Below are positions 52,537 to 61,632 of a DNA stretch of 64,000 bases, in pieces. The number at the start of each line of letters is the position of its first letter. Position 1 is the stretch's first letter. This stretch comes from Tenacibaculum sp. 190130A14a. Its GTDB lineage: Bacteria; Bacteroidota; Bacteroidia; Flavobacteriales; Flavobacteriaceae. Below the pieces are notes generated by a model. It was not told the origin of the DNA. It worked only from the letters and a program-made list of their open reading frames with translations, and did no database searches. The stretch lies in assembly GCF_964048965.1 (NCBI RefSeq), contig NZ_OZ040189.1, positions 682,001-746,000 of the forward strand, in the 5' to 3' direction. The position numbers and the translations under genes are program-made.

Positions 52537-54102
52537 TTATGAGCTACAACTCAACATAGAGCATCCTACTTTGTGTCGTGCCCATTCAGGTCGTTTGGCA
52601 AACCATTGTTGATATTTTGGTTGCTCATTGTAAGGGCTTTTTAGAAGTTGGTAGAATTCTTCAATGAGGCTGTAGTCTCCTTTATCTGCTTTATCAATAG
52701 CCAATTGCGCCATATAATTTCGTAAAACATATTTTGGATTTACTAAATCCATTTGTTGTTTTCTTTCAGGGTCTGAAAGAGGTTCTTCTTGTAGTCTATT
52801 TAAATATCTATCGAACCAATCTTTCCAATGTGTTTTGATTTCTTCAGAGATTTCGTTTGGTGTGTAAAAGGCATCTTTAATTTTATCAAAAGCTGTTTCA
52901 AAGCTATCTTCCGAAGAAATATTGGATAAGTTTCTATAGAAAATAGTCATGTCAGTTTCTGATAGTTGTAGTGTTTCTTCCAATCTACCAATTAGCTCTT
53001 TGTCATCTTTTTTAGAAGCTATTAATCCTAACTTGCCTTTTTTCATTGTAAGATATTTTTCTTCATAAATAGTATTATATTCATTTAGAATTTCTTGCAA
53101 AGGTTCGGCTTCTTCAATTAAAGGGTATAAGGCATTGGCCAATTGAAATAAATTCCAAAGACCAATATAGCCTTGGTTTCCATATCGGTATCTTTTAAAT
53201 TGAGCATCGGTGGTATTAGGAGTCCAACCTAAGTCATAACCTTCTAACCATCCGTATGGACCGTAATCGATTGTTTGTCCGAGTATAGACATATTATCGG
53301 TATTCATAACCCCATGTACAAAACCTACACGTTGCCAATGAATAATCATGTCTATAGTTCTATTACGAACTTCTGTAAAGAAGTCGAGGTATTTTTCTTT
53401 TCCTTCCGAAGTAATATCTGCATAAAAATGCTGAATGGTATAATCGGTTAATTGTTTTAAAATTAAATGTTGTTTGCGAGCCGCCAGAATTTGAAAGTTT
53501 CCAAAGCGAATAAAACTTTGAGAAGCTCTACATACAATGGCTCCTTTTTCATAGGCTGGATTTCCGTTATACATCACATCTCTTAAAACTTCATCACCAG
53601 ATAAAGAAAGTGATAAGGCTCTTGTAGTTGGTACTCCAAGATGATACATAGCCTCACTACATAAATATTCTCTGATTGATGAGCGTAGTACTGCTAATCC
53701 GTCTGCTGTTCTTGAATATGGAGTTTCACCAGCTCCTTTTAATTGTAGTGCCCAGCGTTGGTTGTTGTGAACAACTTCGGTTAAATTGATAGCTCTTCCA
53801 TCTCCTAACTGTCCTGCCCAATTTCCAAATTGATGTCCGCCATAACACATGGCATACGGATGTGTGTTTTCTAAAACTTCATTTCCAGTAAATACTTTTA
53901 AAAAGACTTCCGATTGCGCTTCTTCTTTAGAAATACCAATTGCTGATAGCATTTCTTCGGAAACATGTATCAATTTTGGGTTGCTTGTTTTTTTAGGAGT
54001 CACGTATGAAAAACAGGCGTCTAATACCTGTCTGCGTGAGTTCTCTAAGATTTTATCGGCAGGTAATTCTTTGTTAAAAGTATCTTGGATGTTAAGCTTC
54101 AT
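52537..54102 (-). CDS. selO: Protein adenylyltransferase SelO
   Basis: 521 residues, matching the SelO/YdiU family length. Pseudokinase-fold motifs: AMCYGGHQFGNWAGQLGDGR, LQLKGAGETPYSRTADGLA and VMNTDNMSILGQTIDYGPYG-type stretch (DYGPYGWLEGYDLGW visible). The C-terminus ends LSCSS, the redox Cys tail where eukaryotic SelO has Sec. SelO AMPylates proteins and takes part in the oxidative stress response. It is close to msrA/msrB, a redox-repair context. Confidence 0.92.
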   Translation of the reverse strand: MKLNIQDTFNKELPADKILENSRRQVLDACFSYVTPKKTSNPKLIHVSEEMLSAIGISKEEAQSEVFLKVFTGNEVLENTHPYAMCYGGHQFGNWAGQLGDGRAINLTEVVHNNQRWALQLKGAGETPYSRTADGLAVLRSSIREYLCSEAMYHLGVPTTRALSLSLSGDEVLRDVMYNGNPAYEKGAIVCRASQSFIRFGNFQILAARKQHLILKQLTDYTIQHFYADITSEGKEKYLDFFTEVRNRTIDMIIHWQRVGFVHGVMNTDNMSILGQTIDYGPYGWLEGYDLGWTPNTTDAQFKRYRYGNQGYIGLWNLFQLANALYPLIEEAEPLQEILNEYNTIYEEKYLTMKKGKLGLIASKKDDKELIGRLEETLQLSETDMTIFYRNLSNISSEDSFETAFDKIKDAFYTPNEISEEIKTHWKDWFDRYLNRLQEEPLSDPERKQQMDLVNPKYVLRNYMAQLAIDKADKGDYSLIEEFYQLLKSPYNEQPKYQQWFAKRPEWARHKVGCSMLSCSS

Positions 54103-54104
54103 TT

Positions 54105-54956
54105 TTATTTTATAAATGCTAGAATGAAATTACAAATTTCTTTAGACTTTTCTTCTTGAACAAAATGTTTTGCATTTAATATATGAATATTCTCAGGGGC
54201 AATGTTTAAATCCTTGCTTACTAAATGCTCTTGAGGTTTCCATTTTAAAAAATCATCTTGATTTCCCCACAAGACTAAAGTAGGAATATTTAATGTTGGT
54301 AATAGCTTTTTATAACTAGGTAAATTATGACAAGTTCTAGAAAAGAAATAATACATTGCTTTGTTCTTTCCTTCCAACAATGGCTTTTGATATCCTTCTA
54401 AATCATTTTGACTAAGGTTATTGTGTAATAACCCCATTTTAAACAAATTCTTTATCAATAGTTTATTGGTGAATTTAAATGCATACAAAGCCATCACGAG
54501 TTTGGTAAATAGGTTTTTACCAAATCGCATTGGCGGAACAAATCCTTCTTCGTAAATAATGGTGTTTAAAATAATTAAATGCTGTACTCGATGTGGAGCT
54601 AATTTTAGTAATTCCCAGGTCCACAAACCACCAACATCATGAAACACATGAGACCAAGAATTGATTTCTAAATGATCCATTAAATCTAACAAACGTTGAG
54701 CTTGTTTAGGTTCTTCATATACATGGTAACCTTCAGGGGAATCACTGTTTCCAAAACCTAACATGTCTGGAGCAATGATGCGATAATCTTTAGCACTAAG
54801 AATAGCGATCATTTTTCGGTATAACCAACCAGAAGTAGGGATTCCATGAAGTAGTAGAATTACTTTGTCATCTTTATTCCCTATATCTATATAGGCTATT
54901 TTTCCTTCCGGGGTGTTGAAGAAGTTTTGGGAATTTCTAAAATCAGCATAGGTCAT
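54105..54956 (-). CDS. Alpha/beta hydrolase (haloalkane dehalogenase/epoxide hydrolase-like)
   Basis: 283 residues. HGIPTSGWLYRKM (oxyanion strand), FHDVGGLW with Asp at the nucleophile position and a late NAKHFVQEE His. An Asp nucleophile is typical of haloalkane dehalogenases and epoxide hydrolases rather than esterases. Two bases separate its stop from the selO start. No signal peptide. Confidence 0.8.
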   Translation of the reverse strand: MTYADFRNSQNFFNTPEGKIAYIDIGNKDDKVILLLHGIPTSGWLYRKMIAILSAKDYRIIAPDMLGFGNSDSPEGYHVYEEPKQAQRLLDLMDHLEINSWSHVFHDVGGLWTWELLKLAPHRVQHLIILNTIIYEEGFVPPMRFGKNLFTKLVMALYAFKFTNKLLIKNLFKMGLLHNNLSQNDLEGYQKPLLEGKNKAMYYFFSRTCHNLPSYKKLLPTLNIPTLVLWGNQDDFLKWKPQEHLVSKDLNIAPENIHILNAKHFVQEEKSKEICNFILAFIK

Positions 54957-54959
54957 AAT

Positions 54960-55229
54960 TTAACTTTTATAAGAAACATTACAGGTTTCGCAGATTAAGA
55001 TGTCTTCTTTAAGTATGATTTTATCTAACTTAGAAGCTACTTCGTGCACAAAATTGTTATAAGTATTATGCTCTGGAGTAATGTTGTTGGCTTTAATTTT
55101 TTTATAATATTCACCTTCCCATTCTTGTTTTCCCCAACAATTCGGGCACGTACCTTCAGGAGCTTTCATGGTAGTATCTCCTTGTTCTTTTGCTGTGAAA
55201 TAATTTTTGATACTTTCTATTATATTCAT
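54960..55229 (-). CDS. Small protein with two CxxC zinc-type knuckles
   Basis: 89 residues. CPNCW (about 28-32) and CETC (about 81-84) are likely to bind one zinc across the chain. The middle is helical and charged. The start ATG at 55229 precedes a short helical N-terminus (IIESIKNYFTAKEQ). Four bases separate it from the hydrolase gene. Unrecognised family. Confidence 0.65.
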   Translation of the reverse strand: MNIIESIKNYFTAKEQGDTTMKAPEGTCPNCWGKQEWEGEYYKKIKANNITPEHNTYNNFVHEVASKLDKIILKEDILICETCNVSYKS

Positions 55230-55246
55230 AATTGCGTTTTTAAATA

Positions 55247-56017
55247 TTAAACTTCATTAGGGAAATATCGTTGTACCCAGGTTCCTATAATATTACCTGT
55301 GTATATACTATCTTGAGGGTTTGTTAGTAAATGATCTGCAGTATCTAAACTGATAAAACTTTTAGGGTGATGTGCGTTTATATAAAGTTCTTGAGCGTTA
55401 TGAATGCTCACAATAGTATCAATTGGAGAATGGAATATGAGAATTGGTTTTCGAAGATTTTGGACAATTTCAGTTAAGTTGGTTTTGTCAAAATCTTCTA
55501 CGAATTCATTGTTAATTTTAAAAGGTCGTCCTCCAATATTAATTTCTACTTCACCTTTTCGTTTTACTTCCTCAATACCATGAGAAAATAGGTGTTTCAC
55601 ATGACTCACATCAGCAGGGGCTCCAATGGTGGTTACTGCTTTTATATTTGAAAGTTTGGAAGCAGCAACAATAACAGCTGCACCTCCTAAGGAATGGCCA
55701 ATTAATAAGCTAGGGGCTTTGTAATGTTGTGTAATGTATTCATTTACAGAAACTAAATCATCAACATTAGCAGAGAAATAGCTTTCTGAAAAGTTTCCTT
55801 CACTTCTTCCTAAACCAGTAAAATCAAATCGAATAACTCCAAAGCCATATTTTGTTAATGCGCGGCTAATATTTCTAACAGCATTTAATGTACTACTACA
55901 GGTAAAGCAATGAGCAAAAATTGCATAATGTTTTGGAGATTCATTTTCGGGAAGTTCTAGATGTGCTTGTAGTTTATATCCTTTGTTGTTTATGATGCTT
56001 AGTTTAGAACTTCTCAT
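55247..56017 (-). CDS. Alpha/beta hydrolase
   Basis: 256 residues. AHCFTCSSTLNAVR, LIGHSLGGAAVI (Ser nucleophile elbow), HSPIDTIVSI (Asp region) and DTADHLLTN (His) form a classical serine hydrolase triad. It resembles the hydrolase half of OsmC-fused bacterial proteins, but no OsmC domain follows. Cytosolic. Confidence 0.85.
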   Translation of the reverse strand: MRSSKLSIINNKGYKLQAHLELPENESPKHYAIFAHCFTCSSTLNAVRNISRALTKYGFGVIRFDFTGLGRSEGNFSESYFSANVDDLVSVNEYITQHYKAPSLLIGHSLGGAAVIVAASKLSNIKAVTTIGAPADVSHVKHLFSHGIEEVKRKGEVEINIGGRPFKINNEFVEDFDKTNLTEIVQNLRKPILIFHSPIDTIVSIHNAQELYINAHHPKSFISLDTADHLLTNPQDSIYTGNIIGTWVQRYFPNEV

Positions 56018-56029
56018 TGATAAGATGGT

Positions 56030-56278
56030 TTAAGGTTGTTTAAGTTTTTCTAACCATTTGATTAGTTCTTTATCTGTCGGATTTCTTAGCTTTTTCTTAC
56101 CAATTGTTATGGTCGGGAAATTGAGCCTTTTATTTTCATATAAATTACGAAGCTCTTGTGCAAATAGCTCATTTTTTTCAACATCTAAAAAATCAAATTT
56201 TAAATTACGATCTTTTAAAAATTGCATATAGTATTGTGTTTTATGACAGCGATCTGCACCGTAAAGCTTAATTTTCAT
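56030..56278 (-). CDS. Glutaredoxin-like protein with a CxxT active site
   Basis: 82 residues, glutaredoxin fold (MKIKLYGADRCHKTQYYMQFL, then LNFPTITIG and DKELIKWLEKL). The active site is CHKT, so the second Cys of CxxC is Thr and the first remains, as in monothiol-type proteins. It lies directly after a GNAT gene and near msrA, selO; thiol chemistry is likely but the partner is unknown. Confidence 0.78.
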   Translation of the reverse strand: MKIKLYGADRCHKTQYYMQFLKDRNLKFDFLDVEKNELFAQELRNLYENKRLNFPTITIGKKKLRNPTDKELIKWLEKLKQP

Positions 56279-56749
56279 CTAAGATAATTGATAAATATAT
56301 TCTTCTATTTCTTTATTTCTGGCGTTAGCAAAACCCTTATCGGTTCCTATTTTAACAAAACCAGTTTTTTCTAAAACCTTCTGAGACCCATAATTGTCAA
56401 ATGCCACTCTTCCAAACAAAGGTCTTGTGTGTTCTTGCTTTAGAAATAGGTTCACAGCTTTGGTAGTTATCCCTTTTCCCCAAAATGCTTTACTAATTTG
56501 ATAAGTTATTTCAGCCTCTCCAAACATAACATATTTTACAACCGATCCAATTACTTCATTTTCGAATACTATAGTTTGCATATGAACATCATTATCTTTC
56601 AATAATTTTTTCCACTTTGTCATATACGCCTCTTTATCTGTTGGGTCTTTGGGAGTAAAGGCGGCTAAATAATTTGCTTCGTTGTCTGTTTGATTTATGA
56701 AAAGTATAGTTAAATCGTCTTCAATAGTTTTTCTTAGTAGAATATTCAT
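56279..56749 (-). CDS. GNAT family N-acetyltransferase
   Basis: 156 residues. The acetyl-CoA pyrophosphate loop reads QISKAFWGKGITTKAVN (about 105-121), and the later FDNYGSQKVLEKTGFVKIG is the typical RimJ/RimL-like C-terminal part. Substrate cannot be predicted. It abuts the glutaredoxin-like gene. Confidence 0.85.
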   Translation of the reverse strand: MNILLRKTIEDDLTILFINQTDNEANYLAAFTPKDPTDKEAYMTKWKKLLKDNDVHMQTIVFENEVIGSVVKYVMFGEAEITYQISKAFWGKGITTKAVNLFLKQEHTRPLFGRVAFDNYGSQKVLEKTGFVKIGTDKGFANARNKEIEEYIYQLS

Positions 56750-56754
56750 GACAG

Positions 56755-57288
56755 TTATTTTTTCAACTTATCGGCATACATTTTTCTAAACTTGGCAAGT
56801 TTAGGAGTAATTACAAAATTGCAATAGTTTTGCTCTTTGTTTTGATTGTAATAATCTTGATGATATTCTTCTGCAGAATAAAAAATTGTAAGTTCTTCTA
56901 AGGTAGTTACAATAGGATTGTCAAAATAAGGTTGTAATGTTTCAATAACCTTTGCAGCAATCTCTTTTTGCTGTTTATTATTATAAAAAATAGAAGAACG
57001 ATATTGCGTTCCCACATCTGCTCCTTGTCTATTCAGAGTGGTCGGATCGTGAGTGGTAATAAAAATCGTAAGTATTTCTTCATAAGAGATAATATTAGCA
57101 TCGTATGTTATTTGAACAACCTCGGCATGTCCTGTTAATCCAGAACACACTTCTCTATACGTTGGTTTGCCAGGAGCATTCCCTCCTGTATATCCTGATA
57201 CTACTTTTTCAACTCCTTGTACTTCCTGAAAAATAGCTTCTGTACACCAAAAGCATCCACCACCAACTGTAGCTATTTGTTTAGTCAT
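56755..57288 (-). CDS. msrA: Peptide methionine-S-sulfoxide reductase MsrA
   Basis: 177 residues. The catalytic motif GGGCFWCTEAIF is at about 9-20, followed by GYTGGNAPGKPTYREVCSGLTGHAE in family positions. The protein reduces the S-epimer of methionine sulfoxide using thioredoxin. It overlaps msrB by 8 bases, so the two enzymes that cover both epimers are made together. Confidence 0.95.
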   Translation of the reverse strand: MTKQIATVGGGCFWCTEAIFQEVQGVEKVVSGYTGGNAPGKPTYREVCSGLTGHAEVVQITYDANIISYEEILTIFITTHDPTTLNRQGADVGTQYRSSIFYNNKQQKEIAAKVIETLQPYFDNPIVTTLEELTIFYSAEEYHQDYYNQNKEQNYCNFVITPKLAKFRKMYADKLKK

Positions 57289-57730
57289 TGTTTTCTAATT
57301 TTATAGATAATGAATTTACGCAAAAACGAAGTCCGCTTGGTTCTGGACCATCTGGAAACACATGTCCTAAATGTGCATCACAGGTATTGCATAATATTTC
57401 TACTCGCACCATTCCGTGAGTGGTGTCTTTTTCGTATTGTACGGCATTTTGCTTTATAGGTTGTGTAAAACTTGGCCAACCAGAACTAGATTCAAACTTA
57501 ATACTAGAGTCAAATAATGGAGTGTTACAACAAGTACAGTTGTATTTTCCTAAAGAAAAGGTAGAGCAATGCTCTCCACTAAAAGGTCTTTCTGTTCCTT
57601 TTAAGCGTGTAATTTGATACTCTTCAGGAGTAAGTAGAGCTTTCCATTCTTCTGTGGTTTTTTCTACTCTTTTATCTGGTTTAGGATTGCCGTTTACGGC
57701 AAAGTGTATAATGTCTTTCCAAGTAAGCAT
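57281..57730 (-). CDS. msrB: Peptide methionine-R-sulfoxide reductase MsrB
   Basis: 149 residues. The catalytic Cys is in SGLRFCVNS near the C-terminus; CTCCNTPLF and CNTCDAHLGH hold the zinc cysteines. GWPSFTQP and HVFPDGPEP are family hallmarks. It acts on the R-epimer and is translated just before MsrA from the same transcript. No signal peptide is seen, so it works in the cytosol. Confidence 0.95.
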   Translation of the reverse strand: MLTWKDIIHFAVNGNPKPDKRVEKTTEEWKALLTPEEYQITRLKGTERPFSGEHCSTFSLGKYNCTCCNTPLFDSSIKFESSSGWPSFTQPIKQNAVQYEKDTTHGMVRVEILCNTCDAHLGHVFPDGPEPSGLRFCVNSLSIKLENND

Positions 57731-57863
57731 AATATGTTTTTTGTACTTTGAATATACTAATTTATGTTTTTTTTAGTTTTGTCGATAGGTATTGTAAAGC
57801 TTACGAAATTATAGCTACTAATACATTCGATAAATTTATGTTAATTTAGCAAAAAACATTTAT

Positions 57864-59069
57864 ATGGAAGCGTTATTCACGGAGATAGAAGCATTCGTTA
57901 TTCATGAGTTAAATGAAAATTTAGATTCTAAATTTTTATATCACAATATTGCACATACACAGCGAGTTGTTGAGAAAACTAAGGAATTGATTGTAGATGC
58001 TAAAGTAGAAGGAGAAGAGGCCGAGAATTTAATAATGGCGGCTTGGTTTCATGATATAGGATATATCAGTTCTATGGAGAACCATGAAGATGCGAGTATT
58101 GAAAAAGCTTCTAAGTTTTTAAAAGAAAAAGGACTTTCTGAAGATAGAATTCAAAAGGTTTCTAAATTGATTGAAGCTACAAAAATGAGTGTAGTTCCTC
58201 AAACAGAATCTGAAAAATTACTTAAAGACGCCGATTGTTCTCATATAGGAGGTAAGAACTATGCAGAGTATTCTGAACTTTTACGAAGAGAGTGGGAGTT
58301 GACGCAGAATAGGGTCGTGAGTGATAATGATTGGATAGAAGAAAACATTAACTTTTTAACTACACAACATCGTTTTTATTCGGATACTGCATCAAAAAAA
58401 TGGGATAAAGTAAAAGGGAAAAACTTAGTACAGTTATTAAAAGAACAGAAAAAAATAAAACAGGATACCAATAAGATAAAGCAAAAGAAAGAGGAGTTAA
58501 AGCTAAAAAAGAATAAGATAGAATTACCTGAGCGAGGAATTGAAACCATGTTTAGAGTAGCGCTAAGAAATCATATTACGTTAAGTGATATTGCCGATAC
58601 AAAAGCCAATATTTTACTTTCGGTTAACGCTATTATAATGTCTTTAGCTTTATCTAATCTATTACCGAAATTAGATAATCCTTCAAATCATTATTTAATT
58701 ATTCCGTCATTAATTTTCGTAGCTTTTACTGTTGTATCGATTATACTTTCAGTATTGTCAACAAGACCAAATGTTACTCAAGGTAAGTTTACAAAAGAAG
58801 ATGTGGCTAATAAAAAAGTGAATTTGTTATTCTTTGGTAATTTTCACCAAATGAATTTGCCAGATTTTGAGTGGGCAATGGATGAAATGATGAAAGATCG
58901 TGATTATTTATACGGCTCGTTGACAAAAGATTTATACTTCTTAGGATTGGTATTGAATAGAAAGTATAAATTATTACGAATTACATATACCGTTTTTGCT
59001 ATTGGAATAGTGGTAAGTGTTGTCGCTTTTGCTATGGCATTTAAAGCACAAGAAGTAGTTCCGGTATAG
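57864..59069 (+). CDS. HD phosphohydrolase fused to a Pycsar-effector-like membrane domain
   Basis: 401 residues. Residues 1-185 are an HD domain with H31, H63-D64 (WFHDIGY) and D122/D124 as metal ligands. A coiled coil follows (about 190-220). From about 228 comes a PycTM/DUF5706-like domain: NHITLSDIADTKANILLSVN (236-255), two helices (about 250-265 and 279-297) and a C-terminal one (about 372-392). PycTM effectors of Pycsar anti-phage systems damage the membrane when cUMP/cCMP binds. No pyrimidine cyclase gene is near. An HD domain on the same chain could destroy or sense a nucleotide. Confidence 0.82.
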   Translation: MEALFTEIEAFVIHELNENLDSKFLYHNIAHTQRVVEKTKELIVDAKVEGEEAENLIMAAWFHDIGYISSMENHEDASIEKASKFLKEKGLSEDRIQKVSKLIEATKMSVVPQTESEKLLKDADCSHIGGKNYAEYSELLRREWELTQNRVVSDNDWIEENINFLTTQHRFYSDTASKKWDKVKGKNLVQLLKEQKKIKQDTNKIKQKKEELKLKKNKIELPERGIETMFRVALRNHITLSDIADTKANILLSVNAIIMSLALSNLLPKLDNPSNHYLIIPSLIFVAFTVVSIILSVLSTRPNVTQGKFTKEDVANKKVNLLFFGNFHQMNLPDFEWAMDEMMKDRDYLYGSLTKDLYFLGLVLNRKYKLLRITYTVFAIGIVVSVVAFAMAFKAQEVVPV

Positions 59070-59092
59070 TAAATTTAAATTATATACATAAA

Positions 59093-59118
59093 AAAAGCGA
59101 CGATACCGTCGCTTTTTC
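59093..59118 (+). terminator. Bidirectional terminator between convergent genes
   Basis: An 11-bp stem AAAAAGCGACG / CGTCGCTTTTT with a 4-base loop lies between the stops of the HD protein and the GAF-type protein. The A-run on the left and T-run on the right make it work both ways. Confidence 0.85.
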
Positions 59119-59120
59119 TT

Positions 59121-61517
59121 TTATGATTTAAACTCTTCCATTAACTCATCAATGGTAATCGTTTTTTTATCGTCAAAATCTTTATGATAAATAACTTCTA
59201 CTCTTAGAGCTTTTAAACCAGACACTCCTTGTAAGTCTTCAATATCAAGCGTTTCTACTTCTCCTAGTAGGTTTTTAGATTGTAAATAGTTGATGTATTT
59301 TATGTATTCTCTTGCGTCTTTATCTTGAGAATATACAATGGCAATTTTACCAGGAATGGTTAATCGTTCATCGGTTCCTTTAATGTGAGCTTTGTCTATT
59401 CGTTTCTTGATAATTTCATAACGAATATTATAGGCTCCATCAACATCAAATTGCTTTTCGTCCATTCTAAACTTAATAGCTAAAGGATTGCTGTGTACTA
59501 GAATTAGTGAAGCAACTCTTAATTTATGTTCCATTTCATTGGTAGCTTTAAAAGCTACGTTTTCCATTTCGCACATTAGTTGTAATTGCCATAAACGTAA
59601 GTTGTATAAATATAAATCATCGAACTTTTGTTCACTAGTTAATGATTGTCCGATATACATATTATATTCAACACCGTCCGTTTTATAACGTTCAAAATAG
59701 TGTGGGAACATTTTTTGTGCGTCTTCTTGTTTTTTATCAATAAACTTGGCTAGTTTATCATTTAGAAGAGTTACACTATGCTCGTAATTTTTTCTTTTTT
59801 CGTACACTACATGTAAATGATCGTCTATACGATTCATATAAGTTTGTACTAAAGCATTTAATTCTGAATTAATCTCTTTAATATGGTTGAAAACAGGATA
59901 AATTTCACGTTTTAAGAAATCTAAAATACCAATTTCATCACCTGCTTTCAATCCTTCTTTTACGTCTGTTAAGTATTCAGAAACTCTAAACATTAATTCA
60001 TCGTAAATAGGTAAAAATTCAGCCTTAAGAGCTTCCTTTAAAACAGAAATAGCTAAAGTAAGCTGTGTGGTTAAATCATCTTTAATTGCATCATTTCTGG
60101 CGATTGATGAGCCTTTAATGTCTGATTGACCATACAATGGGTATACATTATTAAAAACAATGTTTTCTATTTTAATATTTTCCTTTTTATCTAATATATC
60201 CTTTTGATATTTTTCTGCAGCTTCATAAAAACGCCATTTAACCGTAGGGTGTATTGACGTATAATGCTCTTGAATAGTCGCTTCAAGTGTATTCATGTGT
60301 TCTTCTGAAGCACGTTTAATTGCAGATTTAAAAACCGGAATTAAATCTTTTAGTTTGTTTTGATTTAAAGAGTTGAGTTCATAGGGTCTCGGTGAAGCAA
60401 TTTCCAAAATAGCTATTTCTTTAGTCTCTTTTGATGCTTGAATTGGCAAAAGAATAATACTTCCAATATTTTCTCTTTTAAGATTTAAGTAAAACTCGTT
60501 GTAGTTAGAATCTTTACCATATTTCTCTACGTCTGAAATGGCAATAGCCTGTTTTTCGTTAAAAACTCTATGAATGATTCCCTGACAAAAGAAATTATCG
60601 TTGGAGCAAGAAACATCGTGGTCTACTTTTAAGATCAAACTTTGAGATTTTCGCAATCTTGAAGAAGCCAAATTGTTCATGGTTTCATCAAACATTGAAT
60701 ATCCAATTCGTAAGTCTTTTACATTGAAAAATTCACCTAAGTGTTGTTGTAAATCAACAATTAAGTTTTCATCAGCTCTCAATAAATCATTTTGAATGGC
60801 AGAAATAGTTTCATCTGCACTCACATCAAATAGATTCATAATTCCAAAACCTTTAAAAACATAACTCTGCGGCGGGAATTTTTCTTTCCAAATATCAATG
60901 TTGTCAAAATTGTCTAACAAAATCTTGATGTCATCTTCCGTAATCTTTGGTGCATTTTCTGTAGGATAAATATCCATAAAATCACCATTGAACGCTACCC
61001 TGTAATATTTGGTTATATTTTGAACTGTATCTGGAATATCAAAAAAGAAAGGCCTTTTTAAATCAATATGGTAATTGTAGTGATATGCTAATATTAAAGT
61101 ACAAGCATGAATATACATTACATCGTCTTCAAAATTACGTACTCTAAATTCGTAATTGTCACCTGCGTTTTTTAGAATACTTTCAAATCGTTGTGTAAAC
61201 TTGAATGAGGTGAAAGAAAAAGGAATGGTAGCCGCTTTAATTTCATTATTGGTTAAAGCGATTGGGAATAATCCGTCTAACAAAAATTCTATAATTTCTT
61301 TATGCTCTTCAAGTAATGATAAGTCAGAAAAGCCTTCGATTAGTTCAGGATGCTTTTCTACTCTTTCAACCATAATATTAGCTGAAGCATAAAAAGGATG
61401 ATCTTTCGATTGCTCACTAGCGTACTCTTTAATCATGTCGTATACCTTGCTAAAGCTAACGTTAAGCTGCAATGGTAATTCTAAGTTAATAGTGTCTGAA
61501 GCAGATAATATTTTCAT
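59121..61517 (-). CDS. Large GAF-type cytosolic protein
   Basis: 798 residues, no signal peptide or membrane helix. A GAF-like region at about 250-430 has NLASSRLRKSQSL, IHRVFNEKQAIAISDVEKYG and IILLPIQASKETKEIAILEIA. The remaining regions are helical, with repeated charged helices from 430 to 620. No output domain (kinase, cyclase, HTH) is visible. A ligand-sensing or scaffold role is possible, nothing firmer. Confidence 0.65.
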   Translation of the reverse strand: MKILSASDTINLELPLQLNVSFSKVYDMIKEYASEQSKDHPFYASANIMVERVEKHPELIEGFSDLSLLEEHKEIIEFLLDGLFPIALTNNEIKAATIPFSFTSFKFTQRFESILKNAGDNYEFRVRNFEDDVMYIHACTLILAYHYNYHIDLKRPFFFDIPDTVQNITKYYRVAFNGDFMDIYPTENAPKITEDDIKILLDNFDNIDIWKEKFPPQSYVFKGFGIMNLFDVSADETISAIQNDLLRADENLIVDLQQHLGEFFNVKDLRIGYSMFDETMNNLASSRLRKSQSLILKVDHDVSCSNDNFFCQGIIHRVFNEKQAIAISDVEKYGKDSNYNEFYLNLKRENIGSIILLPIQASKETKEIAILEIASPRPYELNSLNQNKLKDLIPVFKSAIKRASEEHMNTLEATIQEHYTSIHPTVKWRFYEAAEKYQKDILDKKENIKIENIVFNNVYPLYGQSDIKGSSIARNDAIKDDLTTQLTLAISVLKEALKAEFLPIYDELMFRVSEYLTDVKEGLKAGDEIGILDFLKREIYPVFNHIKEINSELNALVQTYMNRIDDHLHVVYEKRKNYEHSVTLLNDKLAKFIDKKQEDAQKMFPHYFERYKTDGVEYNMYIGQSLTSEQKFDDLYLYNLRLWQLQLMCEMENVAFKATNEMEHKLRVASLILVHSNPLAIKFRMDEKQFDVDGAYNIRYEIIKKRIDKAHIKGTDERLTIPGKIAIVYSQDKDAREYIKYINYLQSKNLLGEVETLDIEDLQGVSGLKALRVEVIYHKDFDDKKTITIDELMEEFKS

Positions 61518-61604
61518 GATTCCCCTTGGTTCTTTTTATTGCAAATTTACAAAATAGTTGATAATTGGTCGTAATAGTGCAGTTTTCCTTGCTTTGAAGC
61601 ATAA

Positions 61605-61629
61605 AAAAACCGCTTTAAAAGCGGTTTTT
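61605..61629 (-). terminator. Terminator of the outer-membrane protein gene
   Basis: AAAAACCGCTTT-A-AAAGCGGTTTTT is a perfect palindrome 3 bases beyond the stop at 61633. It would end the transcript of the gene to its right. Confidence 0.85.
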
Positions 61630-61632
61630 GTT

